This document shows, in pieces, positions 7,488 through 16,293 of a stretch of 44,411 nucleotides of DNA. The notes under the pieces are model-generated. The model was not told the DNA's origin. It made no database searches and was given only the letters and a program-made list of their open reading frames with translations. A program made the translations under genes and the position numbers. Origin of the DNA: Thermoguttaceae bacterium (lineage in GTDB: Bacteria > Planctomycetota > Planctomycetia > Pirellulales > Thermoguttaceae); the NCBI GenBank assembly GCA_017436025.1, contig JAFSDX010000157.1, forward strand, positions 1 through 44,411, in the 5' to 3' direction. How positions within the stretch are numbered: position 1 is the first letter of the stretch; each line of letters opens with the position of its first letter.

Positions 7488-8714
7488 TTGGAAAGGTTTG
7501 AAAAAAAAGTCTGGTTGTCTACGCCGACAATGCACGGCGACGAGTTGCGTTATATGCGCGAGGCGTACGAGACGAACTGGATGTCGACGGTCGGCGCAAA
7601 TATCGACGCGGTAGAGAAGGCGATTTGTGAGAAAGTCGGTTGTAGTTGCGCGGTCGGGTTGGCGAGCGGCACGTCGGCTCTGCATTTGGCGACGAAGTTG
7701 GCGGGCGTGAAGCAAGGGGACGTCGTCTTTTGCACCGACGTTACCTTCGCCGCCTCGGTGAATCCGATTTTGTATGAAAAGGGCGAGCCGGTTTTTATTG
7801 ATTCTGAATACGAAACGTGGAATATGGATCCGGTTGCGTTGGAGAAAGCGTTCGAGCTTTACCCGAACGCGAAGACGATCGTCGTCGCGAACCTTTACGG
7901 AACGCCCGCGAAGTTCGACGAAATCTGTGAAATCGCGCGCAAACACGGGGCGACGATCGTCGAAGACGCCGCCGAATCGCTTGGCGCGACGTATAAAGGT
8001 CGGCAAACCGGGACGTTCGGCGCTTACAACGCGATCTCGTTCAACGGCAATAAAATCATCACCGGTTCTTCCGGCGGGGCCCTTCTGACCGACGACCAGG
8101 AGGCGGCGAACAAAGCGCGCAAGTGGTCGACGCAAAGTCGGGAAAACGCGCCTTGGTATCAACACGAAGAAATCGGTTACAATTACCGAATGAGCAACGT
8201 GATCGCCGGCGTCGTGCGCGGGCAAATTCCATATCTTGAAGAACATATCGCGCAAAAGAAGGCGATTTACGAACGGTATACGAAGGGGTTCGAAGGGCTT
8301 CCGGTCTCGATGAATCCGTTCGACGCGGACGCGATGGAGCCGAACTACTGGCTTTCGTGTCTCCTGATCGACGAAGACGCGATGTGCAAGCAGGTGCGGA
8401 GCGATTCCGAGGCGTGTTACGTCTCCGAGCCGGGGAAATCTTGCCCGACGGAAATTCTCGAAACGTTGGCGAAATACAACGCGGAGGGACGTCCGATTTG
8501 GAAGCCGATGCATATGCAACCGAAGTTCCGTATGTCGCCGTTTATTACTCGCGAGGGGGACGGGCGCGGACGCACGAACGCTTACATTGCCGGTCGCGGC
8601 GTCGACGTCGGCGCGGATATTTTTCATCGCGGCCTCTGCCTCCCGAGCGACAATAAAATGACGCCGGAGGAACAAGATCGCGTGATCGAAATCGTGAGAA
8701 CCTGTTTCGAATAA
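7488..8714 (+). CDS. DegT/DnrJ/EryC1/StrS-family PLP-dependent sugar aminotransferase
   Basis: Transfers an amino group to a nucleotide-linked keto-sugar, giving an amino-sugar for surface glycans. The 408 residues carry the usual landmarks: an N-terminal LSTPTMHGDELRYMREA block, the cofactor-pocket GTSALHLA at 61-68, the aspartate in EDAAESLGA (159-167) and the PLP lysine Lys189 in SFNGNKII. Closest in character to PglE/EpsN-type enzymes that make UDP-amino-sugars for bacillosamine; that assignment is tentative because no 4,6-dehydratase or N-acetyltransferase of the pathway is nearby. The start is TTG at 7488, chosen because AAGGGA sits seven bases upstream and no ATG fits. It opens the polysaccharide locus; the next gene is 16 bases on. 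Base composition is GC-rich like the rest of the genome. Confidence 0.9.
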   Translation: MERFEKKVWLSTPTMHGDELRYMREAYETNWMSTVGANIDAVEKAICEKVGCSCAVGLASGTSALHLATKLAGVKQGDVVFCTDVTFAASVNPILYEKGEPVFIDSEYETWNMDPVALEKAFELYPNAKTIVVANLYGTPAKFDEICEIARKHGATIVEDAAESLGATYKGRQTGTFGAYNAISFNGNKIITGSSGGALLTDDQEAANKARKWSTQSRENAPWYQHEEIGYNYRMSNVIAGVVRGQIPYLEEHIAQKKAIYERYTKGFEGLPVSMNPFDADAMEPNYWLSCLLIDEDAMCKQVRSDSEACYVSEPGKSCPTEILETLAKYNAEGRPIWKPMHMQPKFRMSPFITREGDGRGRTNAYIAGRGVDVGADIFHRGLCLPSDNKMTPEEQDRVIEIVRTCFE

Positions 8715-8730
8715 CGGAGGCGAACGGGAA

Positions 8731-9423
8731 ATGTACGCGAATTTTTTCAAACGCGCGCTCGACTTTACGGCGGCGCTTTTGTCGTTGATCGTTCTGTCGC
8801 CGTTGTTATTGACGTTATATGTCGTCGGCGCCGTCGCGTTGAAGGGCGACCCGTTTTTTTATCAGCCGCGACCCGGCCAAAAGGGAAAAGACGGGAGAGA
8901 AAAGATCTTTCGTCTGATTAAATTTCGCACGATGAGCAACGCTCGCGGCGCGGACGGCGAACTTCTGCCGGACGACGTTCGTTTAGGGCGTTATGGAAAG
9001 TTTTTGCGTTCGACGTCGCTCGACGAACTGCCGGAGTTGCTCAATATTCTCAAGGGCGATATGTCGCTCGTCGGACCGCGACCGCAACTTGTGCGCGATA
9101 TGACGTTTATGTCGCCGGAGCAGCGTCGTCGCCACGACGTGCGTCCGGGGTTGACCGGTTTGGCGCAGGTCAGCGGTCGCAACGCGATTTCGTGGGAGCA
9201 AAAATTCGAGTACGATATGCGTTACATCGACGCCGGAATCACGCTCCTTGGCGACGCGAAAATTGTTTTCCTCACCGCGTGGAAAGTGTTGAAGAAGAGC
9301 GACGTCGTGCGCGAAGGCACCGTTTCCGATATGGATTTCGGCGACTGGCTTCTCCAAGAGGGAAAAATTGATCGCGCGACCTACGACGAAAAACTCGCTG
9401 AGGCGCGTCAATTGCTCAAATAA
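8731..9423 (+). CDS. Initiating sugar transferase (monotopic phosphoglycosyl transferase, PglC/WcaJ/EpsL class)
   Basis: Moves a sugar-1-phosphate from a UDP-sugar to undecaprenyl phosphate, the first membrane step of surface-glycan assembly. The 230 residues begin with the re-entrant hydrophobic helix (about 12-38, with the Pro that breaks it at 24), followed by KFRTM (64-68), the catalytic Asp-Glu pair in SLDELPEL (98-99), GDMSLVGPRP (109-118) and RPGLTGLAQVSGRN. Length fits the small catalytic-core members without the extra WbaP-type helices. GGAGG stands upstream of the ATG. Pairing with the aminotransferase suggests that the first sugar is an amino-sugar, which is inference. Confidence 0.93.
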   Translation: MYANFFKRALDFTAALLSLIVLSPLLLTLYVVGAVALKGDPFFYQPRPGQKGKDGREKIFRLIKFRTMSNARGADGELLPDDVRLGRYGKFLRSTSLDELPELLNILKGDMSLVGPRPQLVRDMTFMSPEQRRRHDVRPGLTGLAQVSGRNAISWEQKFEYDMRYIDAGITLLGDAKIVFLTAWKVLKKSDVVREGTVSDMDFGDWLLQEGKIDRATYDEKLAEARQLLK

Positions 9424-9437
9424 AGCGGAAAGAAAAA

Positions 9438-10274
9438 ATGGAACGATATAGCGTCTTGTTTTCGTTGTATAAAAAGGAAAATCCGGCGTATTTGCGGTTG
9501 GCCTTTGAAAGTATGTTGAAGCAAACGGCGCGTCCGGACGAGATTGTCGTCGTCGAAGACGGGCCGCTTACCGACGAACTTTACGCGGTCGTTCGCGAAT
9601 ATCAAACGAACTATCCGGAGCTTTTTAACGTCGTTGTTAGCGAGAAAAACGTCGGTTTGGGATTGGCGCTCAATTTAGGCTTGAACGCCTGTAAAAACGA
9701 GCTGGTCGCGCGAATGGACACCGACGATATTTCCAAACCGGAGCGTTGCGAAAAACAATTGAGGCGATTCGAGGAAAAACCGGAGTTGGCGATCGTCGGC
9801 GCTTGGGTCGACGAGTTTTACGACGAGCCGACGCAAACGGTTTCGACGCGCGCGGTTCCAACGGAGTCTGACGCGATTTATTGTTTTGCGAAGCGGCGTT
9901 CGGCGTTTAACCATCCGACGGTAATGTATCGCAAAAGCAAGGTGCTTGAAGTCGGCGGATATTCCGATTTGCGCCGAAACCAAGACGTCGACCTCTTCGG
10001 TCGTATGTTGTATTCCGGCTGTAAAGCGGAGAATATTGGCGAATCGCTCCTTTTTTTTCGCGCCAACGCCGATTTGGCGAAAAGACGAAGGTCTTGGGAA
10101 AATACGCGAAGTTACATCGAAACGATCGAAAAGTTTTGGAAGATGGGGTACGCGTCGCGCTGGGATTATCTGGTGGTCGCCGTCGCTCAAACCGGTATGT
10201 TTCTTATGCCTATTAAATTGCAACATTGGATATACAAGAAGTTTTTACGCGCGAAGAAAAAGAGAACGGCGTAG
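9438..10274 (+). CDS. Family-2 glycosyltransferase
   Basis: A 278-residue cytoplasmic GT-A enzyme similar to AmsE-type capsule transferases. The nucleotide-binding start is SVLFSLYKKENPAYLRLA, then EIVVVEDGP (35-43) and NVGLGLALNLGL; the metal-binding DTDD is at 94-97, and a FNHPTVMYRK segment supplies the acceptor side. Adds one sugar to the lipid-linked repeat unit; donor and linkage unknown. It starts 14 bases after the phosphoglycosyl transferase and ends in a Lys/Arg-rich tail that may touch the membrane. It is the last gene before the AT-rich part of the locus. Confidence 0.9.
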   Translation: MERYSVLFSLYKKENPAYLRLAFESMLKQTARPDEIVVVEDGPLTDELYAVVREYQTNYPELFNVVVSEKNVGLGLALNLGLNACKNELVARMDTDDISKPERCEKQLRRFEEKPELAIVGAWVDEFYDEPTQTVSTRAVPTESDAIYCFAKRRSAFNHPTVMYRKSKVLEVGGYSDLRRNQDVDLFGRMLYSGCKAENIGESLLFFRANADLAKRRRSWENTRSYIETIEKFWKMGYASRWDYLVVAVAQTGMFLMPIKLQHWIYKKFLRAKKKRTA

Positions 10275-10349
10275 TTTTAGGGGGTTAAGTTTTTTAAACG
10301 ATTATCGCTCTTAGAGAGACGGCGTTTTGTAAAGAAATAACGTGAAGTA

Positions 10350-11255
10350 ATGAATATTAAAGGTTGTTTAAGTAAACGTCAAGTAAAAAGTTTGTATCGG
10401 TTTTTGGACTTGCTTCCGGATAAATGGGTGGTTTGTCTGCAATATATGGCGACGCTCAATAGATTTCCTAATTTAAAAAAACCTAAGCGATTTACGGAAA
10501 AATTGCAATGGTATAAACTGAATTACCGCGTTCCCCTGATGACGCAGTGCGCCGATAAATTTCGAGTGCGGGACTATCTTCGGGCTAAAGGTTACGAAGA
10601 ATACGTCGCGAAACTTTATCAAGCGTGCGATGTGTTTGAGGAAATTGATTTTTCGTCGTTGCCCGACGAATTTGTTATTAAGGCTAATAATGGTTGCGGA
10701 ACGAATATCTTCGTTACCGATAAGAGTAAATTGGATTTGCCGGCTTTAGCCAGAGAGGTGGCTTCGTGGGGCAAGGTTAACACTATTAGCGTTGGTAGAG
10801 AGTGGGCGTACACAAATATTGTCCCCAAAATCGTCGTGGAAGAACTGCTGGTTTCGTTCGACGATACCCAACAAAATGATTTGAACGACTACAAAGTTTT
10901 GTGTTTTAACGGCGAGCCCAAAGTTGTTTGGGCCGACGTCGATCGGCATATTGATCATAGAAGAAATTTTTACGATCTTGAATGGAATGATTTGTATGTT
11001 TTAAGCGATTGTCCAAACGCCGAACAACCGATACCCAAACCTTTCGGTTTGGAAAAAATGTTGGAGATCGCTAAGGATATTGCGAGCGACTTTCCTTTCG
11101 TGAGAGTTGACTTCTATAGCGTTAATCAGAAGGTCTATATTGGCGAATTGACGTTTTATCCGTGGAGCGGTTGCGTGCAATACCAACCGGATGAATTTGA
11201 TTTCCGTTTAGGGGGGTATTTTACGCTTCCGCCGGTTACAAGGAGCGATAAATGA
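10350..11255 (+). CDS. TupA-like ATP-grasp protein
   Basis: A 301-residue protein with the layout of the TupA-like ATP-grasp family: KPKRFTEKLQWYKL near residue 45, a CADKFRVRDYLR block, FVIKANNGCGTNIF (about 109-122) as the ATP-lid region, and VRVDFYSV...YIGELTFYPWSG near the C-terminus with the metal-binding acidic residues. Members are common in capsule and teichuronopeptide loci and are thought to form amide or ester bonds between glycan sugars and amino acids or similar acids; the substrate here is unknown. The 75-base gap before it has no clear terminator. First gene of the AT-rich block; its last four bases overlap the next start (ATGA). Confidence 0.87.
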   Translation: MNIKGCLSKRQVKSLYRFLDLLPDKWVVCLQYMATLNRFPNLKKPKRFTEKLQWYKLNYRVPLMTQCADKFRVRDYLRAKGYEEYVAKLYQACDVFEEIDFSSLPDEFVIKANNGCGTNIFVTDKSKLDLPALAREVASWGKVNTISVGREWAYTNIVPKIVVEELLVSFDDTQQNDLNDYKVLCFNGEPKVVWADVDRHIDHRRNFYDLEWNDLYVLSDCPNAEQPIPKPFGLEKMLEIAKDIASDFPFVRVDFYSVNQKVYIGELTFYPWSGCVQYQPDEFDFRLGGYFTLPPVTRSDK

Positions 11256-12274
11256 AACCGTTGATTTCGGTCGTTATTCCTGTTTTTAACGTTGAAAAAA
11301 TACTGCATTACGCGGTTGACTCGTTGCTTGCGCAGGATTATGAGAATGTTGAAATTATCCTTGTAAACGACGGCTCTTCCGATCAAAGTGGGAGAGTTTG
11401 CGACGAATACGCGCGTAAATATGATAATATTTTTGCTTTCCATAAAGAGAACGGCGGGCAAAGTAGCGCAAGAAATTTAGGCTTGAAGCATTGTCGCGGA
11501 GAGTATGTGGGATTCGTGGATAGCGACGATTGGGTTGCTACGGATATGTATTCTTATCTATACTCGCTTTTAGTCGAACATAACGCCGATGTTTCGAGTA
11601 TCGATATTCAATTGGTTGGAGAACATAATTTAGAAATAGAACCTTCCCGTTTGTCTGAGAAGGTGGTGGTTAAAGAAGATGTCGACATACTTCGGTATTA
11701 TATGGAGATTACCACCAAAGACGACGGTTATTCAGTCTGCCGATGTTTGTTTAAAAAGCAACTTCTTGAGGGCGTTGCGTTTCGCGAGGGGAAGTTTTAT
11801 GAAGACATCGACTATAAATTTTTAGTTTTGCGAAACGCGAAAAAGTTTGTGGATAGTAATTTGCCTAAATATTTTTATCTGCAAACGCAAGTAAGCACGT
11901 CTTTTGCGGGATTTAAGAGAAAAGAATATCAACTGGTGGAAGCGAGCGATATTCTCTTTAACCTTTGTTCTGAAATAGGCGATAAACGGCTTATTTACTA
12001 TGCGAAAGTTAAAAGAGCGCGAACGGCTTTTTCGTTATTAGCGCGTATTGCGTATTTAGGATTTGCCGACGACAGTATTACTCCGACTGAGCGCAAAAAA
12101 ATAATTCGTAATTTTACCCGAGATTTGCGTTTAAACTATTGGTTCTTAATGGCGTCGCCGATTCCGGTAAATAGGAAATTGATGATAACGGCTCTTGCCG
12201 TTCATTTTAAATGTTTGCAGATTCCGCTTGCGTGTTACAAGGCGATCAAGCGAAAAACTGATTATACAAAATAA
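11252..12274 (+). CDS. Family-2 glycosyltransferase (EpsJ/CpsJ-like)
   Basis: A 340-residue GT-A transferase. The N-terminal Rossmann part reads LISVVIPVFNVEKIL, EIILVNDGSSD (34-44) and KENGGQSSARNLGL; the DxD motif is VDSDDW with DSDD at 90-93. The C-terminal 150 residues are helical and basic, ending in a Lys-rich tail as is usual for capsule transferases. Translation is coupled to the upstream ATP-grasp gene by a four-base overlap. Donor sugar not predictable. Confidence 0.9.
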   Translation: MKPLISVVIPVFNVEKILHYAVDSLLAQDYENVEIILVNDGSSDQSGRVCDEYARKYDNIFAFHKENGGQSSARNLGLKHCRGEYVGFVDSDDWVATDMYSYLYSLLVEHNADVSSIDIQLVGEHNLEIEPSRLSEKVVVKEDVDILRYYMEITTKDDGYSVCRCLFKKQLLEGVAFREGKFYEDIDYKFLVLRNAKKFVDSNLPKYFYLQTQVSTSFAGFKRKEYQLVEASDILFNLCSEIGDKRLIYYAKVKRARTAFSLLARIAYLGFADDSITPTERKKIIRNFTRDLRLNYWFLMASPIPVNRKLMITALAVHFKCLQIPLACYKAIKRKTDYTK

Positions 12275-12292
12275 TAACAGAGGGGGGATGGA

Positions 12293-12424
12293 ATGCATTG
12301 ATTTGGATATTTTTGGGCTAAATTAAGGTGTAAATTAAAGCGGGGGGGGGAAGAAATTATTAACAACTTCTTCCGGAAACACGGCGTAAAAATCGGGAAG
12401 AATTGTAAAATATATAGTAATATT
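12293..12424 (+). pseudogene. Interrupted 5' end of the acyltransferase gene (in-frame TGA at codon 3)
   Basis: Upstream of the first usable start (12425) the same frame stays open for 41 codons back to a TGA at 12299-12301. The ATG at 12293, eight bases after AGAGGG, would give Met-His-stop and then the open stretch. The 41 codons read as genuine protein (for example FFRKHGVKIGKNCKIYSNI), the normal N-terminus of this acyltransferase group. The two other frames have stops before the nine-G run at 12342-12350, so a single indel there does not restore an upstream start. Confidence 0.6.
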
Positions 12425-12823
12425 TTGACTTCCGAACCTTATTTGATTGAAATTGGCGATAATGTAACAATTAGCAGCTACGTCGTTTTTATTACTCACG
12501 ACAACAGTATTCAGCGAGTTTCGCCCAAAACGATCAATTTGTTTGGTAAGATTGTTGTGGGGGACAATTGCTTTTTAGGCGAACGCTCGACTTTAATGTA
12601 TGGAGTTAAGTTGGCGAACAACGTCATCGTTGCGTCGGGAAGCGTGGTAACCAATAGTTTTGCGACGGAGCGAATTATTATCGGCGGAAATCCCGCTCGG
12701 GTTATCGGTTCGTGGGACAAGTTCTTTGAAAAAACTTCGCATTTGGCTCGCGGAAGAAGAAACATTAAAAAGGTTTTAGAAGAACATCCGGAATTGCTAG
12801 TCGAGCGAAAAATCAAAGGATAA
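12425..12823 (+). CDS. Left-handed beta-helix acyltransferase (hexapeptide-repeat, maltose/galactoside acetyltransferase-like)
   Basis: Probably O-acetylates a sugar of the glycan. Hexapeptide turns are seen in LIEIGDNVTISSYVVF, the catalytic-type THDNS segment, GKIVVGDNCFLGERSTLMYGVKLANNVIVASGSVVTNSF and IIIGGNPARVIGSWD. The annotated start is a TTG without a ribosome-binding site, giving 132 residues that lack the first coil of the helix. The true start is probably near 12293, but a TGA at codon 3 interrupts it, so the gene may be a recent pseudogene, a sequencing or assembly error, or translated from a weak start. It ends nine bases before the next gene. Confidence 0.75.
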   Translation: MTSEPYLIEIGDNVTISSYVVFITHDNSIQRVSPKTINLFGKIVVGDNCFLGERSTLMYGVKLANNVIVASGSVVTNSFATERIIIGGNPARVIGSWDKFFEKTSHLARGRRNIKKVLEEHPELLVERKIKG

Positions 12824-12831
12824 GAGAAGTT

Positions 12832-13878
12832 ATGGATAAAGTTAGCGTTGTCGTACCGATATATAATATGGGAGATAAAATTGAAACGTGCGTTCAATCG
12901 TTGATGAATCAAACGTATCAAAATATCGAAATTATATTGGTCGACGACGGTTCCAAAGACGATAGCTATGAACGTTGCCAACGTTTGGCCGCCAACGATT
13001 CAAGAATTGTCGCGATTCACACGGAGAATCGCGGTTCCGGACCGGCGAGAAACACCGGCATAGAAAACGCGAGCGGTCGATACGTTTATTTCCCGGACGC
13101 GGACGATTATCTTGATTCGAAAGCGATCGAGATTCTGGTCGACGCTATAAAAGGCGGCGATTGCGATCTTGTTGTTTTTGGATTCCGGAGTGTTAATCAA
13201 ATCGGAAAGGAAGTCTGGGTTAAAAAATATAACGGAACTGTTCGCGACGGCGCCGAAATACGTTCGTCGTACGTGCCGTATATGACGACGATTTCCGAAT
13301 ACGGTATCCAGGGCGCGCCTTGGAACAAGTTCTTTGATTTGAACGTTATCCGCGAACATACGTTGACATATCCTCCCCTTCGACGTCATCAGGACGAAGG
13401 ATTTATTGCAAGGTATATGTGTCATACGAAGCGTGTTCGTTTTATTGAAGACGTGTTGTATACGTATTATGTAAACGATTTGCAAAAAGAGTGGCAAAAA
13501 TATCCCGTCGATTACCTCGACGCGGTTATCGGGTTATACGAAACGCGAAAAGAAACGATTTTAACGTGGAATAAAGACGATACCCCAACGCGCGATATGA
13601 TCGTCAAGGAGTATATTAATAACGTTATCAAGGCGTTGGAGTTGTCTTTTTCGCCTAAAATGAATTTTAACAAAGCCCAAAGAAAAAAATGGATTGTCGC
13701 GGCGATTGCAAAGTCCGGAATTGAGGCGGTCGATAAACCGGCTTGCGTGGGTAGGTATCAATCGATAATTTTAGCGTTGCTTAAAAAGAAAAAGCATCGT
13801 TGGCTCTATAACGCTTTATATTATAAAACGGCAATTCAAAAAAACGAAAAGTTATATAATTTTTTGCGTAGGCGTTAA
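12832..13878 (+). CDS. Family-2 glycosyltransferase
   Basis: A 348-residue GT-A transferase: VSVVVPIYNMGDKIETC, EIILVDDGSKDDS (33-45), TENRGSGPARNTGIENA and the DxD motif FPDADDYL with DADD at 89-92. A mid-protein GAPWNKFF and an RRHQDEGF segment match acceptor-site regions seen in CpsJ/EpsJ-type enzymes. Independent of the other two family-2 enzymes in sequence, so it probably makes a different linkage. Confidence 0.9.
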   Translation: MDKVSVVVPIYNMGDKIETCVQSLMNQTYQNIEIILVDDGSKDDSYERCQRLAANDSRIVAIHTENRGSGPARNTGIENASGRYVYFPDADDYLDSKAIEILVDAIKGGDCDLVVFGFRSVNQIGKEVWVKKYNGTVRDGAEIRSSYVPYMTTISEYGIQGAPWNKFFDLNVIREHTLTYPPLRRHQDEGFIARYMCHTKRVRFIEDVLYTYYVNDLQKEWQKYPVDYLDAVIGLYETRKETILTWNKDDTPTRDMIVKEYINNVIKALELSFSPKMNFNKAQRKKWIVAAIAKSGIEAVDKPACVGRYQSIILALLKKKKHRWLYNALYYKTAIQKNEKLYNFLRRR

Positions 13879-13894
13879 TTAAAGGGAAGACTGT

Positions 13895-15196
13895 ATGGAC
13901 TCGATGCGATTTACGGCTAATACGAACGGTATTGAAAAGTATTTGCCTATTTATTGCGCATTAATTGTTTATAAAACAGTGTTCAATTACTTTATTTTTT
14001 TAGCGCCTCCCCTCGCGCCGCTTTGGATGTTGTTATACAATTTGGTAACATTATTCGGACTGGTAGTCTATATTCCATTGGCGTGGCGCGCTTTTGCCAA
14101 TCCGAGATATCGACGTTGGTTATGGCCTGCTTTGGCGATACCGACGTGCGTTCTTATTAATATTGCGGCGGCTATTGTCGAGACCGGCGATTTCTCGTTG
14201 TTGAGTCGCAATTTTCGTTTGCCTCACGCTTGGGGAACGCAGGACGAGTACGGTTATTATTTTTCTCAAATCAACACTTGGTTTGGCAACATATCGGTCG
14301 TACTTATAATTTGTTTATTTGCAACAACGTTCGAAACCATAAAAAAATGTGTGCTTGCGATTTTGTTAACCTTGTTTGTACCCGCTTTTTTAACGGTCGT
14401 TACTCATCCGGGAATGCTGGGGGTGCGCGAAGGAGTGATGGAGGCCGGCAATAATGAAGTATTTTTTGGCGGAGGTTTATGGAATATTGGGGTTATGGGC
14501 GTCGGCAGCGTTAGTTGGTTGGCGTTGTCGATGGTAAAAAATATGTCGAAAGGGCAACGAAGATTTGTCGTTTTTTCGGTTGCATTTTTTGCGTTTTTAG
14601 GAATTGCCGGTTTATCGCGAACCCTGATAACGATGCTTGTTCTATCTGGAGGTTATTATTTCTTAAAAGCGAGGAAAAATAATAACTGGTTTATTAATGT
14701 AATATTAGTGTTGTTATTGTCGGTTGCGTTCATTATATTGGCGTGGGATTTGGTGGCGGCCATACTTTTTCGATTTAGCGATAAAACGTCGGGAACGCAA
14801 AACGTTCGCTTATTCTTATGGCAATCGTATTTAAGTTACTTTGACGAAGTGTGGTTAGCTGGCGCGTCGTTTGGCAACGTATATAAATATTGGAATGAGA
14901 TCAGTTGGAACGGCGACCATTTTATGCCGCATAGTTCGGTCGTTAACTTTTTAGTGCGTTTTGGGCTGTTGTGCGCGATATCGTATCTTATTCTTATTAA
15001 AAGAGCGTTTTTGACAATTAAAGAGAGCGCAAGAATAACGAGAGACCAAACGGCGTGTATTCGCGCGGGTGGGATTGCGTATATTCTATTGGCGTTTATG
15101 AATCAAACAGGGTATGCCGAACCGATTTTTTATTTAATGTTCGGTTTGCTTTTGGCGTATTCGCAAATTGTTAAAAAGGAAGAGGCGGCGTTATGA
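13895..15196 (+). CDS. Wzy-like O-antigen/capsule polymerase (or ligase), multi-pass membrane protein
   Basis: 433 residues with about ten hydrophobic helices and one larger loop between later helices (about residues 290-350) that contains NVRLFLWQSYLSYFDEVWLAG, the RxxLW-like arrangement of the Wzy_C/O-antigen ligase family. Expected to join lipid-linked repeat units at the outer face of the inner membrane. Low sequence conservation is normal for the family, so the call rests on topology, this loop and the position beside the flippase. Its stop overlaps the next start (ATGA at 15193). Confidence 0.75.
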   Translation: MDSMRFTANTNGIEKYLPIYCALIVYKTVFNYFIFLAPPLAPLWMLLYNLVTLFGLVVYIPLAWRAFANPRYRRWLWPALAIPTCVLINIAAAIVETGDFSLLSRNFRLPHAWGTQDEYGYYFSQINTWFGNISVVLIICLFATTFETIKKCVLAILLTLFVPAFLTVVTHPGMLGVREGVMEAGNNEVFFGGGLWNIGVMGVGSVSWLALSMVKNMSKGQRRFVVFSVAFFAFLGIAGLSRTLITMLVLSGGYYFLKARKNNNWFINVILVLLLSVAFIILAWDLVAAILFRFSDKTSGTQNVRLFLWQSYLSYFDEVWLAGASFGNVYKYWNEISWNGDHFMPHSSVVNFLVRFGLLCAISYLILIKRAFLTIKESARITRDQTACIRAGGIAYILLAFMNQTGYAEPIFYLMFGLLLAYSQIVKKEEAAL

Positions 15197-16293
15197 AAAT
15201 TGGAATCGTTACAAAAATTGGAAAAAACTACGGCGCTATCTTGCAGGCCTACGCGTTAAAGAAGAAACTTTGCGATTTAGGTCAAGACGCGCATATTATA
15301 AAATACGCGCCAAAACAGTCGCGAAATACATATAAGATTTGTAAATATCCGTGGCGTTTCAGAGGGGCGTTGGCAAATTTGAAAGCAATTTCTAGGTGCC
15401 AAGAGTACCGGGAAGCGATACGGCGTTTTTATCGTTTTCGCGATGAAAACTATGGTTTCATCGGCGAATTTTATAACGACGCGCAAATCGAAGCCAATCC
15501 GCCGGAGTGCGACGTTTATATAACCGGCAGCGATCAAGTTTGGAATCCGGTTATTTCATTTGATCGAGCATATTATTGCTCGTTTGCGAAAAAATATCCG
15601 ACGGCAAAGTTGGCGGCTTACGCGGCAAGTATTGGTTTGTCGGAAATTCCGCGCGAATTCGCGGCTGAATTTAAAAATCGCGTTGAAAATTTTGATTATG
15701 TGAGCGTCAGGGAGAAACAAGCCGCAGCGATTTTACGGGAAATGGGAATTGAGGCCAAGTTGGCGCCCGATCCGACTTTATTGCTTCAAAGAGAAGAGTG
15801 GCGACAAATTTCTTCGAAGGTGATCGACGAACCGTATATACTGTGTTATTTTGTGTCTTATCCGCACGGAATAGAAAAAACGGTAAAACAAGTTCAAAAG
15901 AAACTTGGACTTAAAGTCGTGAATTTAATGCTTTCGGAGATAAGCGCGGCGGTTGGCGATATAAAGATTAGAAACGCGGGCCCGAAAGAATTTTTGGGGT
16001 TGTTTGAAAACGCGACGTTTGTCGTTACTTCGTCGTTCCACGGAACCGTGTTTTCGATCATTAATAAAAAGCCGTTTGTTTCGACTTTATATAAAAGCAC
16101 AAGTAGCCGCGTTACCGAACTTTTGGACAATTTAGGATTGTCCGAACGTATTATTGAGCCGTCGTGCAAAGACATCGCCGAGTACTGCGATAACGAAATT
16201 TATACGAACGCCGTCGAGGAAAAACTGACCGAATTGCGACAAAACGGCGTTAATGTTTTGAAGGAGATTTCGGGGGAATTGAATGCCCGATAA
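15193..16293 (+). CDS. Polysaccharide pyruvyl transferase family protein
   Basis: A 366-residue member of the CsaB/WcaK family: it starts MKIGIVTKIGKNYGAILQAYAL, then YITGSDQVWNP (about 113-123), AYAASIGLSEIP and SVREKQAA, and ends with the conserved SSFHGTVFSIINKKPFV block. The enzymes use phosphoenolpyruvate to place a ketal pyruvate on a sugar, giving the glycan negative charge. Many gut-anaerobe loci carry this gene next to an F420-dehydrogenase beta-like protein, as here two genes on. Coupled to both neighbours by short overlaps. Confidence 0.88.
   Translation: MKIGIVTKIGKNYGAILQAYALKKKLCDLGQDAHIIKYAPKQSRNTYKICKYPWRFRGALANLKAISRCQEYREAIRRFYRFRDENYGFIGEFYNDAQIEANPPECDVYITGSDQVWNPVISFDRAYYCSFAKKYPTAKLAAYAASIGLSEIPREFAAEFKNRVENFDYVSVREKQAAAILREMGIEAKLAPDPTLLLQREEWRQISSKVIDEPYILCYFVSYPHGIEKTVKQVQKKLGLKVVNLMLSEISAAVGDIKIRNAGPKEFLGLFENATFVVTSSFHGTVFSIINKKPFVSTLYKSTSSRVTELLDNLGLSERIIEPSCKDIAEYCDNEIYTNAVEEKLTELRQNGVNVLKEISGELNAR

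Noticed and set aside
7473..8750. 425-codon minus-strand open frame opposite the aminotransferase
   Set aside because: Shadow: the plus-strand frame has all aminotransferase motifs. GC-rich codon bias (GCG, TCG, GAC) avoids stops on the opposite strand.
12299..12301. Recoded TGA (selenocysteine or Trp) in the acyltransferase
   Set aside because: Other genes here end in TGA and use TGG for Trp, no downstream selenocysteine-type hairpin was seen, and codon 3 is an unlikely site.
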